Assembly: GCA_022432975.1 (NCBI GenBank)
Contig: CM039511.1
Location: forward strand, 20,548,557 to 20,612,556
DNA from: Begonia masoniana
Taxonomy: Eukaryota > Streptophyta > Magnoliopsida > Cucurbitales > Begoniaceae
DNA length: 64,000 nt
Reading direction: 5' to 3'
Every line of letters begins with the position of its first letter. The first letter of the stretch is position 1. Both the position numbers and the translations under genes were made by a program. The notes under the pieces were generated by a model that saw only the letters and a program-made list of their open reading frames with translations, ran no database searches and was not told the DNA's origin. Positions 45,129-55,428 of this stretch are shown in pieces.

Positions 45129-45546
45129 AACCAATCGTTCCGCCCGAAATAAGGCGGTTAACCTGGTAGGCCGAAAAAAGAAAAGATAGTGCGCGATGTC
45201 GATGAACTGTCTACGTTAAAAATTTCTAAGAAGAAATCTGCGATGTCGTGTGGTAAATGTTGGCGTCAAGGGTATAATAGTCTTACATGTCCTGACAGGG
45301 GATCCACTTCAGGCGCTGCCGCTTTGCATGACACATTTATGTGTTTCTAAACATTTGACAGGACGCAGGTACATTTTTATCCATTATTCTCATAAACAAA
45401 TTCTCATAAACAAACTTTCATTATTTAACTAATATAGTTTTCATGACGTGCATGAATCTTCTAGATACGGCCATGGAAGGGGATGATGGATTACCAGGCG
45501 ATGACGAGGAAGGGGATGCTGGAACTGTTTTATTTTATGTACAATG
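45129..45546 (+). pseudogene. MULE transposase C-terminus (copy A)
   Basis: After the solo LTR the reading resumes, in shifted frames, with PIVPPEIRRLT, GRPKKE and a zinc knuckle SCGKCWRQGYNSLTC, the usual MULE transposase end. An intron-like gap (GTACATTTTT to CTTCTAG) precedes a short acidic last exon (MEGDDGLPGDDEEGDAG) ending at TGA 45544-45546. One base is missing at the LTR junction, so the frame would be broken even without the LTR. Confidence 0.8.
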
Positions 45547-46133
45547 AAGGGGATGCTGGAACTATTTTATTTTATGGACATTGTACTTTATTTTATGCAT
45601 TTTCTCTTTTGTAATTTAAATTGATGTACATTATAGTTTATAATTCAAATTGTAGTTTTATTTCATGGACATTTGTACTTTGATGTATTTTAGTTTATGT
45701 TATAAAATTCTGAAACTGTTTGGTTATTTGAATATGCAGGAACTGTTTGATATTAGCTATGGGGAGTAGTAAAACAAAAGAAATTCTGTCCAATTAATGT
45801 AAAAAATTTAGTGTATCAAACTTTAATGTATCAAGCGTAGTGTAATTTAGCGAAAAAAATTAACAAATTGGCCAGAATTTCCTTTTTTTTTTTACTCCTC
45901 CATAGCTAGTATCATCTTGTATATTTAAATAACCAAACAATTCCAGAATTTTCCATCAAACTAAATTACATAAAATTAAATTCCATCAAACTAAAATAAA
46001 TCAAATTAAAGTATATCATACTAAAGTAAATCAAACTAAAGTATATCAGTCCTAGAATTTTACATCATAAACTCAAATACATCAAATTAAAGTATTTCAA
46101 GCTAATGTACATCAAATTGAATTACAAAATAAA
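45547..46133. other. convergent 3' spacer of the MULE (copy A)
   Basis: AT-rich, with repeated ATCAAACTAAAGTA-type units at 45950-46120. It lies between the ends of the two convergent MULE genes and no gene is seen. Copy B is 50310-50894. Confidence 0.65.
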
Positions 46134-46368
46134 CTACGGTTGAACTTTTTCTTCATAGCATGGTAGTCCATCATCAACTTCTGCACGTAATGAAAATATA
46201 TAGAAAATAATAATTATAATGAAAATAAAAATGAGGAAAAATGGTTTGAAATGTACGTACGATTGAGCATCGTCGTCATTGCCCGCCATCATTTGGATTT
46301 CCTCTTTATCGGCCACCATCGGTTAGGCGTCGTACTCATCGCCCGACATTTGTTGGCCCTCCTCGTCA
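46134..46368 (-). pseudogene. MULE second gene, C-terminal end (copy A, truncated)
   Basis: Minus-strand end of the second gene: a last exon EVDDGLPCYEEKVQP with stop at 46134-46136, an intron, and part of the preceding exon (GNDDDAQS). It matches 50895-51131 and is cut at 46368, where the sequence becomes unrelated. Confidence 0.75.
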
Positions 46369-46761
46369 GTCCCACACTTACCTGATACATTTTCAGTCGG
46401 ATTTTATCTTATAAATATTTCAAACAGTGTACAGAATCATTTTGCATGGATTTTCCGTAAAACGTGTATGCATGCATTCTCATGGCCTTGAACCTTAACC
46501 ACATACATCAGAATACAGGGCATATTGTGAGGCAGAAAACGACCCAGACCACGCGGACATAAAGCCTGAACAGACAATACAAAACACAACTAACATAAGC
46601 TTAACATTTCTACCCAAAACACCCGACTAAACTGGGATCCCCTAGTACCTCTGTGACTGTAGGGCCTGAGGGCAACCTACTGTTATGAATCGTACCTGGT
46701 TTTCTGGAGGGTTGAAAACTTGGATGTCCTAGAAAGAAAACTCGAACCTGTAGCAATGCAT
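46369..46761. other. 393 bp of unplaced sequence at contig end
   Basis: It follows copy A and runs into the gap. It has no counterpart after copy B and no recognised gene. It may be real sequence from another locus or a chimeric contig end. Confidence 0.6.
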
Positions 46762-46861
46762 NNNNNNNNNNNNNNNNNNNNNNNNNNNNNNNNNNNNNNN
46801 NNNNNNNNNNNNNNNNNNNNNNNNNNNNNNNNNNNNNNNNNNNNNNNNNNNNNNNNNNNNN
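46762..46861. other. assembly gap (100 N)
   Basis: Exactly 100 N, the usual placeholder for a scaffold gap of unknown size. Confidence 0.99.
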
Positions 46862-47323
46862 GAATAATTTTAGCGAGTCGTTACGTGCGCTCTATTTTCC
46901 CAGCAGGGAACAAGACCGACCTACCATGTTTTGAGAGATTCGAAACTTGATGACTCGCATTTAAAAAATACGACAAGAATACTCAATCAACAGATGTCCC
47001 TGTGTCCTAATATAACGAAAAAGCTGGGAAAACTAAAAAAAGTAGCTCAACATTGGAGTGCTCAGTTAGTAGGGGATGCAAGGTTTGATGTCAGAAACGA
47101 CAACAAACAATATACCGTTGACCTGAATGCATGCGTGTGCAAATGTTGGAGGTGGAGCTTACTAGAATCTCATGTGTTCATGCAACCATGAATGAATTTC
47201 ACGAGACTGCTGCCGGAAAATTTCGTTCATCAATGGTATTACCGGTTTACATATTTGGCGATGTACTCAAACTTCATTCGTCTCATTAATGGCCAACAAA
47301 TGTGGCCGGAATCAGACGATGTG
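46862..47323 (+). pseudogene. MULE transposase, SWIM part (copy B)
   Basis: It begins directly after the gap within the same region as 42098, with multiple indels at the start, then CPNITKKLGKLKKVAQHWSA and the SWIM segment. A one-base deletion in GGTGG(G)AGCTT shifts the frame relative to copy A. It ends at the ATGTG duplication before the solo LTR. Confidence 0.85.
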
Positions 47324-47494
47324 TGTAACACCCGAGAAATTTTCCTCTAACGTACGTATAGTGGTAGGTGTGGGTTAATTAATTTATGCTCGGGAGTTTC
47401 GGTGGAGGAGTTAGACCGGGGGTGAGGTGAGAGATTTAACGAGGTTTCGATATGGCTGAATGTACGGGAGTTAGTAATGTTTTAATAGGATAGA

Positions 47495-47533
<39 letters not shown>

Positions 47534-49889
47534 TAAAACAACAGAATGGCTCGAAACCATTCTGTTGTTCGGGTTCGAGCACTCGAGCGCCGATGGCCCG
47601 ATCGGATAAGGAGGGAGAGGGGCGATGAGCGCCGACGACTCCTTGCCGTTTTCAGGCCAGACGACGGTGGCGCTTCTAAGGCTGCCAGTTCCGGCCGTCT
47701 TCGCGCACAGGACCGAACGGTAAGTCCTCTTTTGCCCTGTCTTCGGTTATGTTCGTGGCCGAGGGTGACGAGCTAGTTTGAGCTCCGATCTTCGGCCGAA
47801 ATGGGTTGTTTCCGGCGTGGGTTTGTCGACCCTTGGACCGGCTATGGTTGCTTGGCCGTGAAGAGCCCTATTTAGGCGAAAGGCAGCAAGCCCTATTAGG
47901 GCAATTCGAGTTTTTGTTGTGTGTAGCCTCAGGATTGTGGTTGTTTATGCTAATTGAGGGTATATGTGGTTGATTGGTGAGGAAACGGGTGAGAATTGAT
48001 GGAAAACGGAGAAGTAAAAAATTTACGATTTAGGACAGATTTGGGTTTTGCTGTTTTTGACCTAGTTATGGCCGTTTGTTTTACATTTTCTTTTGGCAGG
48101 TTATACTAGGTTATTAGAGGAGTACGTGGCCGCTGGAATCGTTTGATTCCAATAACCGACGGAAAAGTTATGCGCGTTCGAAGTTTTGGGTCGGTTTTTA
48201 CCGAACCCAATTTAGTGGCCTGTTTAGTTAGGTTTTAGTTGGATTAGGCTAGAAATAGTAGTTTGAGAGTAAATTGGTTGATTTTAATGAAGTTTGACTA
48301 TTTATCGTAGGTCAAGCCATAGATGGGCAAAGAACCGAGTATCCTCAGCGAGCTAGGACGCCAGGTAAGTAGTGGATGCATGTTTGTTGCCTTCGGGTCT
48401 ACACCATAGAACGGTAAGGATTGTTTGCTGATTATTGTGTTTTACTTTGCGTCATGCATCGTGTGTCATGCATCATTGTTTTCTAACTACGAAACCACGT
48501 GTTTTACATGTTTGAGTGGTGAGAATGAAATATAAGATAAGGAAAATGGATATGCAACTTGGTCTCGAGTAGAATAGCCTCGTCGGGTAAGTGGCTCGTT
48601 GTAGTACCCCGAGAGGGATTCTATTAGAATAGCCTCGTCAGGCAAGTGGCTCGTTGTAGCACCCCGAGAGGGATTATATTAGAATAGTCTCGTCGGGCAA
48701 GTGACTCGTTTGAGCACCCCGAGAGGGATTCTATTAGAATAGCCTTGTCGGCCGCGTGGCTCGTTGGAGCACCCCGAGAGGGATTCTATTAGAGATGTTA
48801 TGCTAAATTACGTAACGTGTATGAAGTATGAATGCCTCGACCTGTTCGTGCTTGAAGGCACACTGAGGATTCTACTATCGATGGGAGGAGATTCGGTATG
48901 GCCTTCCCGGATTGTGTTAGGATGTGTGCCTCCAATCTCGCTCCGTGGGTCAAGGCGTGGCCGTCCTGGATTGTGTTGGGACGTGTGCCTACTTGATTCA
49001 CATGCAAGTGAAAGATAAATGCAACCATAATGAAAAGAAAACAACAGAGTGTGTAGAAACTGCATCTTAGGATTGAGTCGAGGGTTGAGTCGAGCATGCA
49101 TTGTTTTAAAGTGCATTTTTCCCTACTTGCTAAGCATTAGGCTTATATTTTGTGTTCTATAGTGTAGGTGACGATATTTACCCAGATGACATAGACGAGA
49201 CAACCCAGGACTAGGCAACAGTTGGTGGCACACGGGGCACACCGATGCGGGCAATTGTCGGGGTGCCTCGACCATGGTCTTCGGGGGATGTGGGACTTTG
49301 TATTTTGGTAGTTTATTGTAGATTTCTTTTTATGGAAATGATGGAAATTCATAACTCTTTTTGGTTGATGTTTGGAAAGTTATAGTTAAGTTAAGGGTGA
49401 TGTGTCGCCCTATACTGTGGACTTTCTTCACTTAGGGATGTTAGTATTATAGTTTCCCTCTTTACTACTATTTGGAGATTTCGTATGCTGGATAGTTGAG
49501 TGGATAGTGGAGTATGAGTATTCTGGATCTGGTTGAGGATTGCTTCGTTTGCAGGTACCTAGCATTTTGGAGGCGCCATTTTCAGGCGTTACTTTGTCAA
49601 AATTTTCGGGGAGGACGCCGTGATACTTAACGATTAGGTTTAAGGGAAATTAGTGAGTCTCTAGCTCAAGTGGTACCAGGGATGATGAACTTGTGGTTAT
49701 GAAGCCTGGGAGCCCAAGTTCGAATCCCTAGGGAGACAAAAACCCCCCATTAAACCAGGTAGTGGGGGAAGATCATGAGTACACGTGGTGGGCCTGTGTG
49801 GCTGCCACGTGGCAGGGCTCTGCGGGGACTGCACAGACACTTGGCCTGGTCGCGGGGTGAGCCTTGGGCCGGGGGAGTGGGCCGTTACA
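47324..49889 (+). mobile_element. gypsy-type solo LTR in MULE transposase (copy B)
   Basis: 2566 bp, same ends and same ATGTG flanks (47319-47323, 49890-49894) as copy A. Identical insertion sites mean the LTR was there before the block was copied, or the block is one locus assembled twice. Confidence 0.92.
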
Positions 49890-49894
49890 ATGTG

Positions 49895-50309
49895 AACCAA
49901 TCGTTCCGCCCGAAATAAGGCGTTAACCTGGTAGGCCGAAAAAGAAAAGAGTGCGCGATGTCGATGAACTGTCTACGTTAAAAATTTCTAAGAAGAAATC
50001 TGCGATGTCGTGTGGTAAATGTTGGCGTCAAGGGTATAATAGTCTTACATGTCCTGACAGGGGATCCACTTCAGGCGCTGCCGCTTTGCATGACACATTT
50101 ATGTGTTTCTAAACATTTGACAGGACGCAGGTACATTTTTATCCATTATTCTCATAAACAAATTCTCATAAACAAACTTTCATTATTTAACTAATATAGT
50201 TTTCATGACGTGCATGAATCTTCTAGATACGGCCATGGAAGGGGATGATGGATTACCAGGCGATGACGAGGAAGGGGATGCTGGAACTGTTTTATTTTAT
50301 GTACAATGA
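49895..50309 (+). pseudogene. MULE transposase C-terminus (copy B)
   Basis: Same content as 45129-45546 with a few base indels (for example GGCGTTAACC for GGCGGTTAACC). It ends at TGA 50307-50309. Confidence 0.8.
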
Positions 50310-50894
50310 AGGGGATGCTGGAACTATTTTATTTTATGGACATTGTACTTTATTTTATGCATTTTCTCTTTTGTAATTTAAATTGATGTACATTATAGTT
50401 TATAATTCAAATTGTAGTTTATTTCATGGACATTTGTACTTTGATGTATTTTAGTTTATGTTATAAAATTCTGAAACTGTTTGGTTATTTGAATATGCAG
50501 GAACTGTTTGATATTAGCTATGGGGAGTAGTAAAACAAAAGAAATTCTGTCCAATTAATGTAAAAAATTTAGTGTATCAAACTTTAATGTATCAAGCGTA
50601 GTGTAATTTAGCGAAAAAAATTAACAAATTGGCCAGAATTTCCTTTTTTTTTTTACTCCTCCATAGCTAGTATCATCTTGTATATTTAAATAACCAAACA
50701 ATTCCAGAATTTTCCATCAAACTAAATTACATAAAATTAAATTCCATCAAACTAAAATAAATCAAATTAAAGTATATCATACTAAAGTAAATCAAACTAA
50801 AGTATATCAGTCCTAGAATTTTACATCATAAACTCAAATACATCAAATTAAAGTATTTCAAGCTAATGTACATCAAATTGAATTACAAAATAAA
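50310..50894. other. convergent 3' spacer of the MULE (copy B)
   Basis: AT-rich sequence matching 45547-46133 between the convergent gene ends. No gene seen. Confidence 0.6.
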
Positions 50895-52256
50895 CTACGG
50901 TTGAACTTTTTCTTCATAGCATGGTAGTCCATCATCAACTATCTGCACGTAATGAAAATTATATTAGAAAATAATAATTATAATGAAAATAAAAATGAGG
51001 AAAAATGGTTGAAATGTACGTACGATTGAGCATCGTCGTCATTGCCCGCCATCATTTGGATTTCCTCTTTATCGGCCACCATCGGTTAGGCGTCGTCCTC
51101 ATCGCCCGACATTTGTTGGCCATCCTCGTCATTGCCCCCATCCAATCCAGGATGATCTGCCTTGTACCTCTCTGGTAGTCCATCATATCTTTCTGATAGT
51201 TCATTATCCATCTAAGGTAGTTCATCACCTCTAGATGAGACTCCGCCTGCCTCATTTCAAGTTGATGGAATTTGTTTGCCAGAGAGTCTATCTCCGCCCT
51301 ATTAGTACTCGCCCCCTGGTGACTGTACATGAACGTCATCTTTGGAGGCCCCCTCATCTCTCCTGGACGTCCAGATCCCGTCTGTTTCAACGAGGCCCAT
51401 TCGAACCAAATAAATCTTACCAAATATGTCAATGGTCCGCTGAGATCTCATCTGCTCCCCAGCCAGTATTTTAATCTGAAAATGCTGGACAATCTTCATA
51501 ATCAATACACCATATGGCAGGTTCTTGTTTCATGTCCATCTGATCTCACACATGTGCCTTAAAATCACAAAGTCAGGGTCGAACATCCTACCGCTGTATA
51601 GTTTATCCATCACATAGAGATCCATGAAGTTAACTAGATCTCTATGTCCTTTCCGTGGTAGAATGGTGTGTGACACCATGTTGTGGATCATGCGAGTTTT
51701 TAAGTTCAATTCTGTAGCTCTTGGCTTAGGGGCACAAGGTCAGAGTTCCGATTAATTTGCCTTAAGAACTGTGTTCCCTCAGCTGTTCTGAAAAAAAGAC
51801 AGCTCCGGGAGGCGTTAGTATCTATCCGTTCATTCTCCAGCAAACCTGATCAACTCATTGACCGTCTCCGAGGTAACGACAATCTCCCTACCCAATATGT
51901 ACGTCTTGATAACTCCCGACCTCCTAGAAAAGCTCATGTTCGCATAGAATAGGCAAACAATTCGTTCACAGCTATCGCCCCTCACACTGTACACCCCTTG
52001 GAGGCCGATTCTGTCGAACATCTACTGTATTTCTAAGGACTTCCAGCCTATAAAATCCACGGTCTTTGAAACCATAACGAATCCAGCTAGAATTGCTCTT
52101 CACAAGCTGGGCTATGAAATTCAGTAGACCAAAACTTTGGCTGGTTCGACCGTGGCAGCCTCACTTGCCAGTTTGACGGTCTGGCTTGTGAAGACGTTGA
52201 AAGTGCCTGACGTTCCGGAAGTCCACTCTTTCGCCTAACAACTAATCTCTCAACCA
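50895..52256 (-). pseudogene. MULE second gene, 'putative plant transposon protein' family, broken
   Basis: It reads left from ATG 52256 near the right TIR to TAG at 50895-50897, with a GT-AG intron at about 50943-51023. After several frame changes and stops, segments of one domain can be followed: LFYANMSFSRR, GREIVVTSETVNELI, then KTRMIHNMVSHTILPRKGH, then KNLPYGVLIMKIVQHFQIK. These line up in order with MFYANLSYPSD, GKHIVITSQSLNELL, IRARLLHQMIGYNVIPKGGY and TYFPYNLLLMKIFQ of the Sirevirus env-like protein. A C-terminal coiled-coil-like helix (LANKFHQLEMRQAESHLEVM) and an acidic last exon follow. Its place, pointing toward the transposase and starting by the other TIR, matches that of mudrB in maize MuDR, but I see no similarity to mudrB. 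Its function is unknown. Confidence 0.72.
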
Positions 52257-52616
52257 TTTCCTTATAATTTTTGGTAATTATATGTCAAATTGAATAACTC
52301 ATGCAAATAAAAAAGACAACCGGTTAGCCAATTTGAATACTAATTCTCAAAGATCTTTAAAAGATGTAAAAAAAGAACAAGAATCATCCAAACTGAACCA
52401 AACAAATCGAATCAAACAAAACGAACAAATGGAACAATCGAACCAAACAAATCAAACAATTCAGAATCGAACCAAACAAATCAGGTCGGATTTCACAGAT
52501 TTTTTGAATAAAAATCAAACCAAACAATTCAGAATAAAAAAAGTAATAACCTAGAGCAACCAAACAAATAGAACCAAACAAATCGAATAATCGAACCAAA
52601 CAAATCAGGTCGGATT
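52257..52616. other. right TIR inner flank with 124-bp-spaced duplicate
   Basis: Low-complexity AACCAAACAAATC repeats. A ~91-bp segment (52470-52560) is repeated at 52594-52684; the second copy belongs to the TIR. It is the likely 5' UTR of the second gene. Confidence 0.65.
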
Positions 52617-53313
52617 TCACATATTTTTTGGATAAAAATCGAACAAAACAATTCAGAATGAAAAAAGTAATAACCTGGAGCAACTTTTGGTCGATTTTCT
52701 GCAAAACAAATTGCGAGTGTCGAGAGAAAATCGTCGTTAACAAAGAGGAGAACGCGCGAATGAGCTTCGAGAAGCTCTCTGTTATGATATAATCGCGAAA
52801 TCGGACGCACTTAGCGATGGTAGTGACCCTCCGCTCTCGCCCTAATTTTAAACAATTGACGCACTCTCTATATAAGAGTGCGTTTACTAAAGAAAATGGA
52901 CGGACTCCGTTTGCTATTTTGTTGATCCAACGTGCATCCGTTTATCAATGCACGTAAAATAGAAAGGACGGACGATGTAGAATGGAGGGTGAACACCCCC
53001 CAAAAGTGCGTTCGATGTTATGTATCTGAGTGCCACGTCGCTAGAGAAGAACGACAGACGATATTTTTTGAGAGTGCGCATCGTTTGCGGCAAAAAATAT
53101 AAACGGACGGACTGTGTTTTGAAAGGGTTCGTCCGTTCTCAACAACAGACGGATTTCATTTTTAATAGTGCGTCCGTTCTACGGCAAAAATTCGAGAACA
53201 AATGGTGAAAGAACGCACGCCAGGGTTAGATTTGTTATGTTTTCTATACTTTAAGGTTTGAAATGTTTACAATAAAAAAATCCTATAAATTAAGTTTAAA
53301 GTGGTAATTTCTC
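52617..53313. repeat. MULE right terminal inverted repeat
   Basis: Inverted counterpart of 21378-22117, ending GTTTAAAGTGGTAATTTCTC. It keeps the same GGACGCAC and CCGTCCG motifs and the TATA-like palindrome. Confidence 0.9.
52862..52880. promoter_or_regulatory. TATA-like palindromic motif in right TIR
   Basis: CACTCTCTATATAAGAGTG is the exact reverse complement of the left-TIR motif, about 600 bp before the second gene's ATG on the minus strand. Confidence 0.5.
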
Positions 53314-53322
53314 AATTATTTA
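53314..53322. repeat. MULE right target-site duplication
   Basis: AATTATTTA, partner of 21369-21377, directly outside the right TIR. Confidence 0.65.
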
Positions 53323-54184
53323 TTCAACGCACATCGCATGTGGACACACATGATCGTGTTTGCTAGCAGCTAGCGGACATTCCCGTCGCTGTATTATTTT
53401 TAAATTTCATCTTACGGATTCTTCGTTAGCAGCGTCTGGGAATCCGCCATTTGTAGTATATTGCTCTTCCTTGGCGTCATCTTTTTCAACTTCTTAAATT
53501 CTTACTGTGTTTGGATTTCCTGGGGATCGCTCTAACTCTTTCGGAGGTCAAACTTCAATTGCTACACAGTCGAATTGCGGATAGTTGGGTTTTAGCGATT
53601 TGTGTGATATTATCTCAATTTTTTTTTTTGTGGCGTTAGATTCTTTTCTAGGGTTTGATTTTGGGATCTGGTGAGTATTATTCTAATGCTTGTTGCTCGG
53701 TTTGGTAGGTTTTTTTGGTTCTGGGTTTTGGTTGATTGCTCCCGGGATAAAATCGAAAGCTGCAAGGAATGAGAAACCCTGAATATTGCGATTATCTAAA
53801 CTTTCTTTTATTTGGGGGTAGTGGTGGGGGTGGTATGTGCGCTTGAAATCTCCCCTTGTTTTCATTTCGGTGTTAGCTCTTCCATTCTTGAATTGAGCTA
53901 ATCTGCGTGGATAAGAGAGCATCTTTCTTACCCCCGCATATCATTTTCTATCTACGCTTTTATTGTGAAGTTGAAAGTGGGTTTTGTTCATCTACAGTTT
54001 GTCTTTGTTCCCCCTCCCTTCTTTCTCGCTTGGAATTTTTCTTCCTTTCTTTCGACCATTGCAACTAGATGTTTTATGTAGATTTGCCTCTCTAGTGGTC
54101 AATTTCAAGCTGTAATTAGCGAAGAAGTCAGATCCAATTCATATTTTGCACTGTCGGGTTAATTTCTGTCGATTGCTGTCGTGG
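53323..54184 (+). other. 5' flank / 5' UTR of AHK3-like pseudogene
   Basis: About 860 bp with T-rich, pyrimidine-rich plant UTR character. GATCTG|GTGAGT near 53668 looks like a splice donor after AGGGTTTGATTTTGGG, so a 5' UTR intron is likely. The MULE sits directly upstream. Confidence 0.5.
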
Positions 54185-55428
54185 ATGAGTTTACTTCATG
54201 TGTTCGGGTTCGAAGGTGGGGCATCTAATTTTGTTTGTATGCTACTGGGCTGTCCACTTGGTTTCAAAGAACTGGTTCATCGATGGTGGGACAATGCAAA
54301 CGAAAAATGATTTTCTGGGGGAGAGCCTCAAGGTTTGGCTCAAATTTTTGGAGATCACGGGAAAAAGTTGCAAGATTCATCATCAATATCACCAGTTTAT
54401 AGGATCTAAGAGAGCGAGAACAACATGGTCAAGGAAGCTTTTAGTTGCTTGGGTGCTTGGTTGGACCTTAGTATCATTATGGATCTTCTGGTACACGAAC
54501 TTGCAAGCGACTGAGAAGAGAAAAGAAACTCTTGGTAGTATGTGTGATGAGAGGGCAAGGACGCTACAAGATCAATTCAATGTGAGCATGAACCATATTC
54601 AGGCAATGCCCATTTTTGATCTCAACCTTCCATCATGGCAAAAGCCCTTCGGCAATTGATCAAGTAATTCCATTTCCTTTCATTTTTTATCCAGTAATTC
54701 GAACTTTGAAGTGTGTTTCTCATAACTTAGCTCGATATCTAGGTTAGCTATTTCCATTTCTTTCTTATTCAAAATCTTCTTTGATTTTGATGAAGGTGTT
54801 TAATATCATTATTTATGACTTGATAATATGCCATAGCTAACTTTAAGGTTGTGTAGACAACTTTTGCTAGTTACACTGAAAGAACTGCTTTTGAGCGGCC
54901 TCTTACAAGTGGCGTGGCATATGCTGTAAGGGTGCTCCACTCTGAAAGAGAACAATTTGAGAAGCAGCAGGGATGGACTATTAAAAGGATGGATACAGTG
55001 GAACAAACCCCAATGCACAAAGATGATCATGCTCCGGAAGCCGTGGAACCATCTCTAATTCAAGAAGAATATGCTCCAGTCATCTTTGCCCAGTTTACCG
55101 TTTCCCACGTGGTTTCGCTGGACATGTTGTCTGGCAAGGTAAATACTGTTTTATCTTCCCCTTTTTTCTGGCGTTTCATTAGTTTCTAACTATTTGCGAT
55201 ATGTGAAAATGAAGTTGATTATACTTGTTTGAGGTTCTACTTTTTTTAACATCTTAGTAAATTTCCATTTGAAAAGCCATAAATCAGATTTAAGAAAATT
55301 AAAATTTCTGTCTCGAGATTACTAGTGATTTGAATATTCGCATATAAGCAGGAAGACCGTGAAAATGTTTTGCGGGCAAGGGCGTCTGGAACAGGGGTCC
55401 TGACTGCACCTTGCAGGTTATTGAAAAC
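54185..55428 (+). pseudogene. AHK3-like cytokinin receptor histidine kinase, 5' fragment
   Basis: Start ATG 54185 gives MSLLHVFG. A one-base frame change near 54208 leads to KVGHLILFVCYWAVH and a transmembrane segment LLVAWVLGWTLVSLWIFWY. MCDERARTLQDQFNVSMNH then begins the extracellular CHASE domain that binds cytokinin. Exon 1 has a second frameshift near 54610 and ends at donor 54664. Exon 2 (54857-55138) holds [20 protein letters not shown] and [16 protein letters not shown], where receptors have AQDTVSH (Asp to Phe). Exon 3 starts at 55352 (EDRENVLRARASG) and similarity stops near LLKT at 55428. Kinase and receiver domains are absent. Introns are kept, so it is a DNA-level copy, not a retrocopy. 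Identity rests on recalled AHK3 motifs. Confidence 0.88.

Larger units (their letters stand above)
42098..46368. repeat. 4.27-kb duplicated block, copy A
   Basis: It is nearly identical to 46862-51131, including a solo LTR with the same target duplication. The differences are mainly single-base insertions or deletions. It ends at a point after which the two copies share nothing. Confidence 0.95.
46862..51131. repeat. 4.27-kb duplicated block, copy B
   Basis: It repeats 42098-46368. The first ~120 bp after the gap are full of single-base indels relative to copy A, typical of an unpolished contig end. It continues past the point where copy A ends into the rest of the MULE second gene and right TIR. 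Confidence 0.95.
21378..53313. mobile_element. Mutator-like element (MULE) with long TIRs and two inward genes, heavily nested
   Basis: The left end GAGAAATTACCACTTTAAAC and right end GTTTAAAGTGGTAATTTCTC are perfect inverted 20-mers. The inverted match continues about 700 bp. Flanks AATTATTAT and AATTATTTA share seven of nine bases, fitting a 9-bp MULE duplication. Inside are a MULE transposase pseudogene (plus strand, from the left TIR) and a second gene (minus strand, from the right TIR). The 31.9 kb span is inflated by a 17.9 kb Sirevirus, a 2.6 kb solo LTR, and a 4.27 kb block that appears twice around a gap. Without these the element would be about 7 kb by subtraction. Confidence 0.9.
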
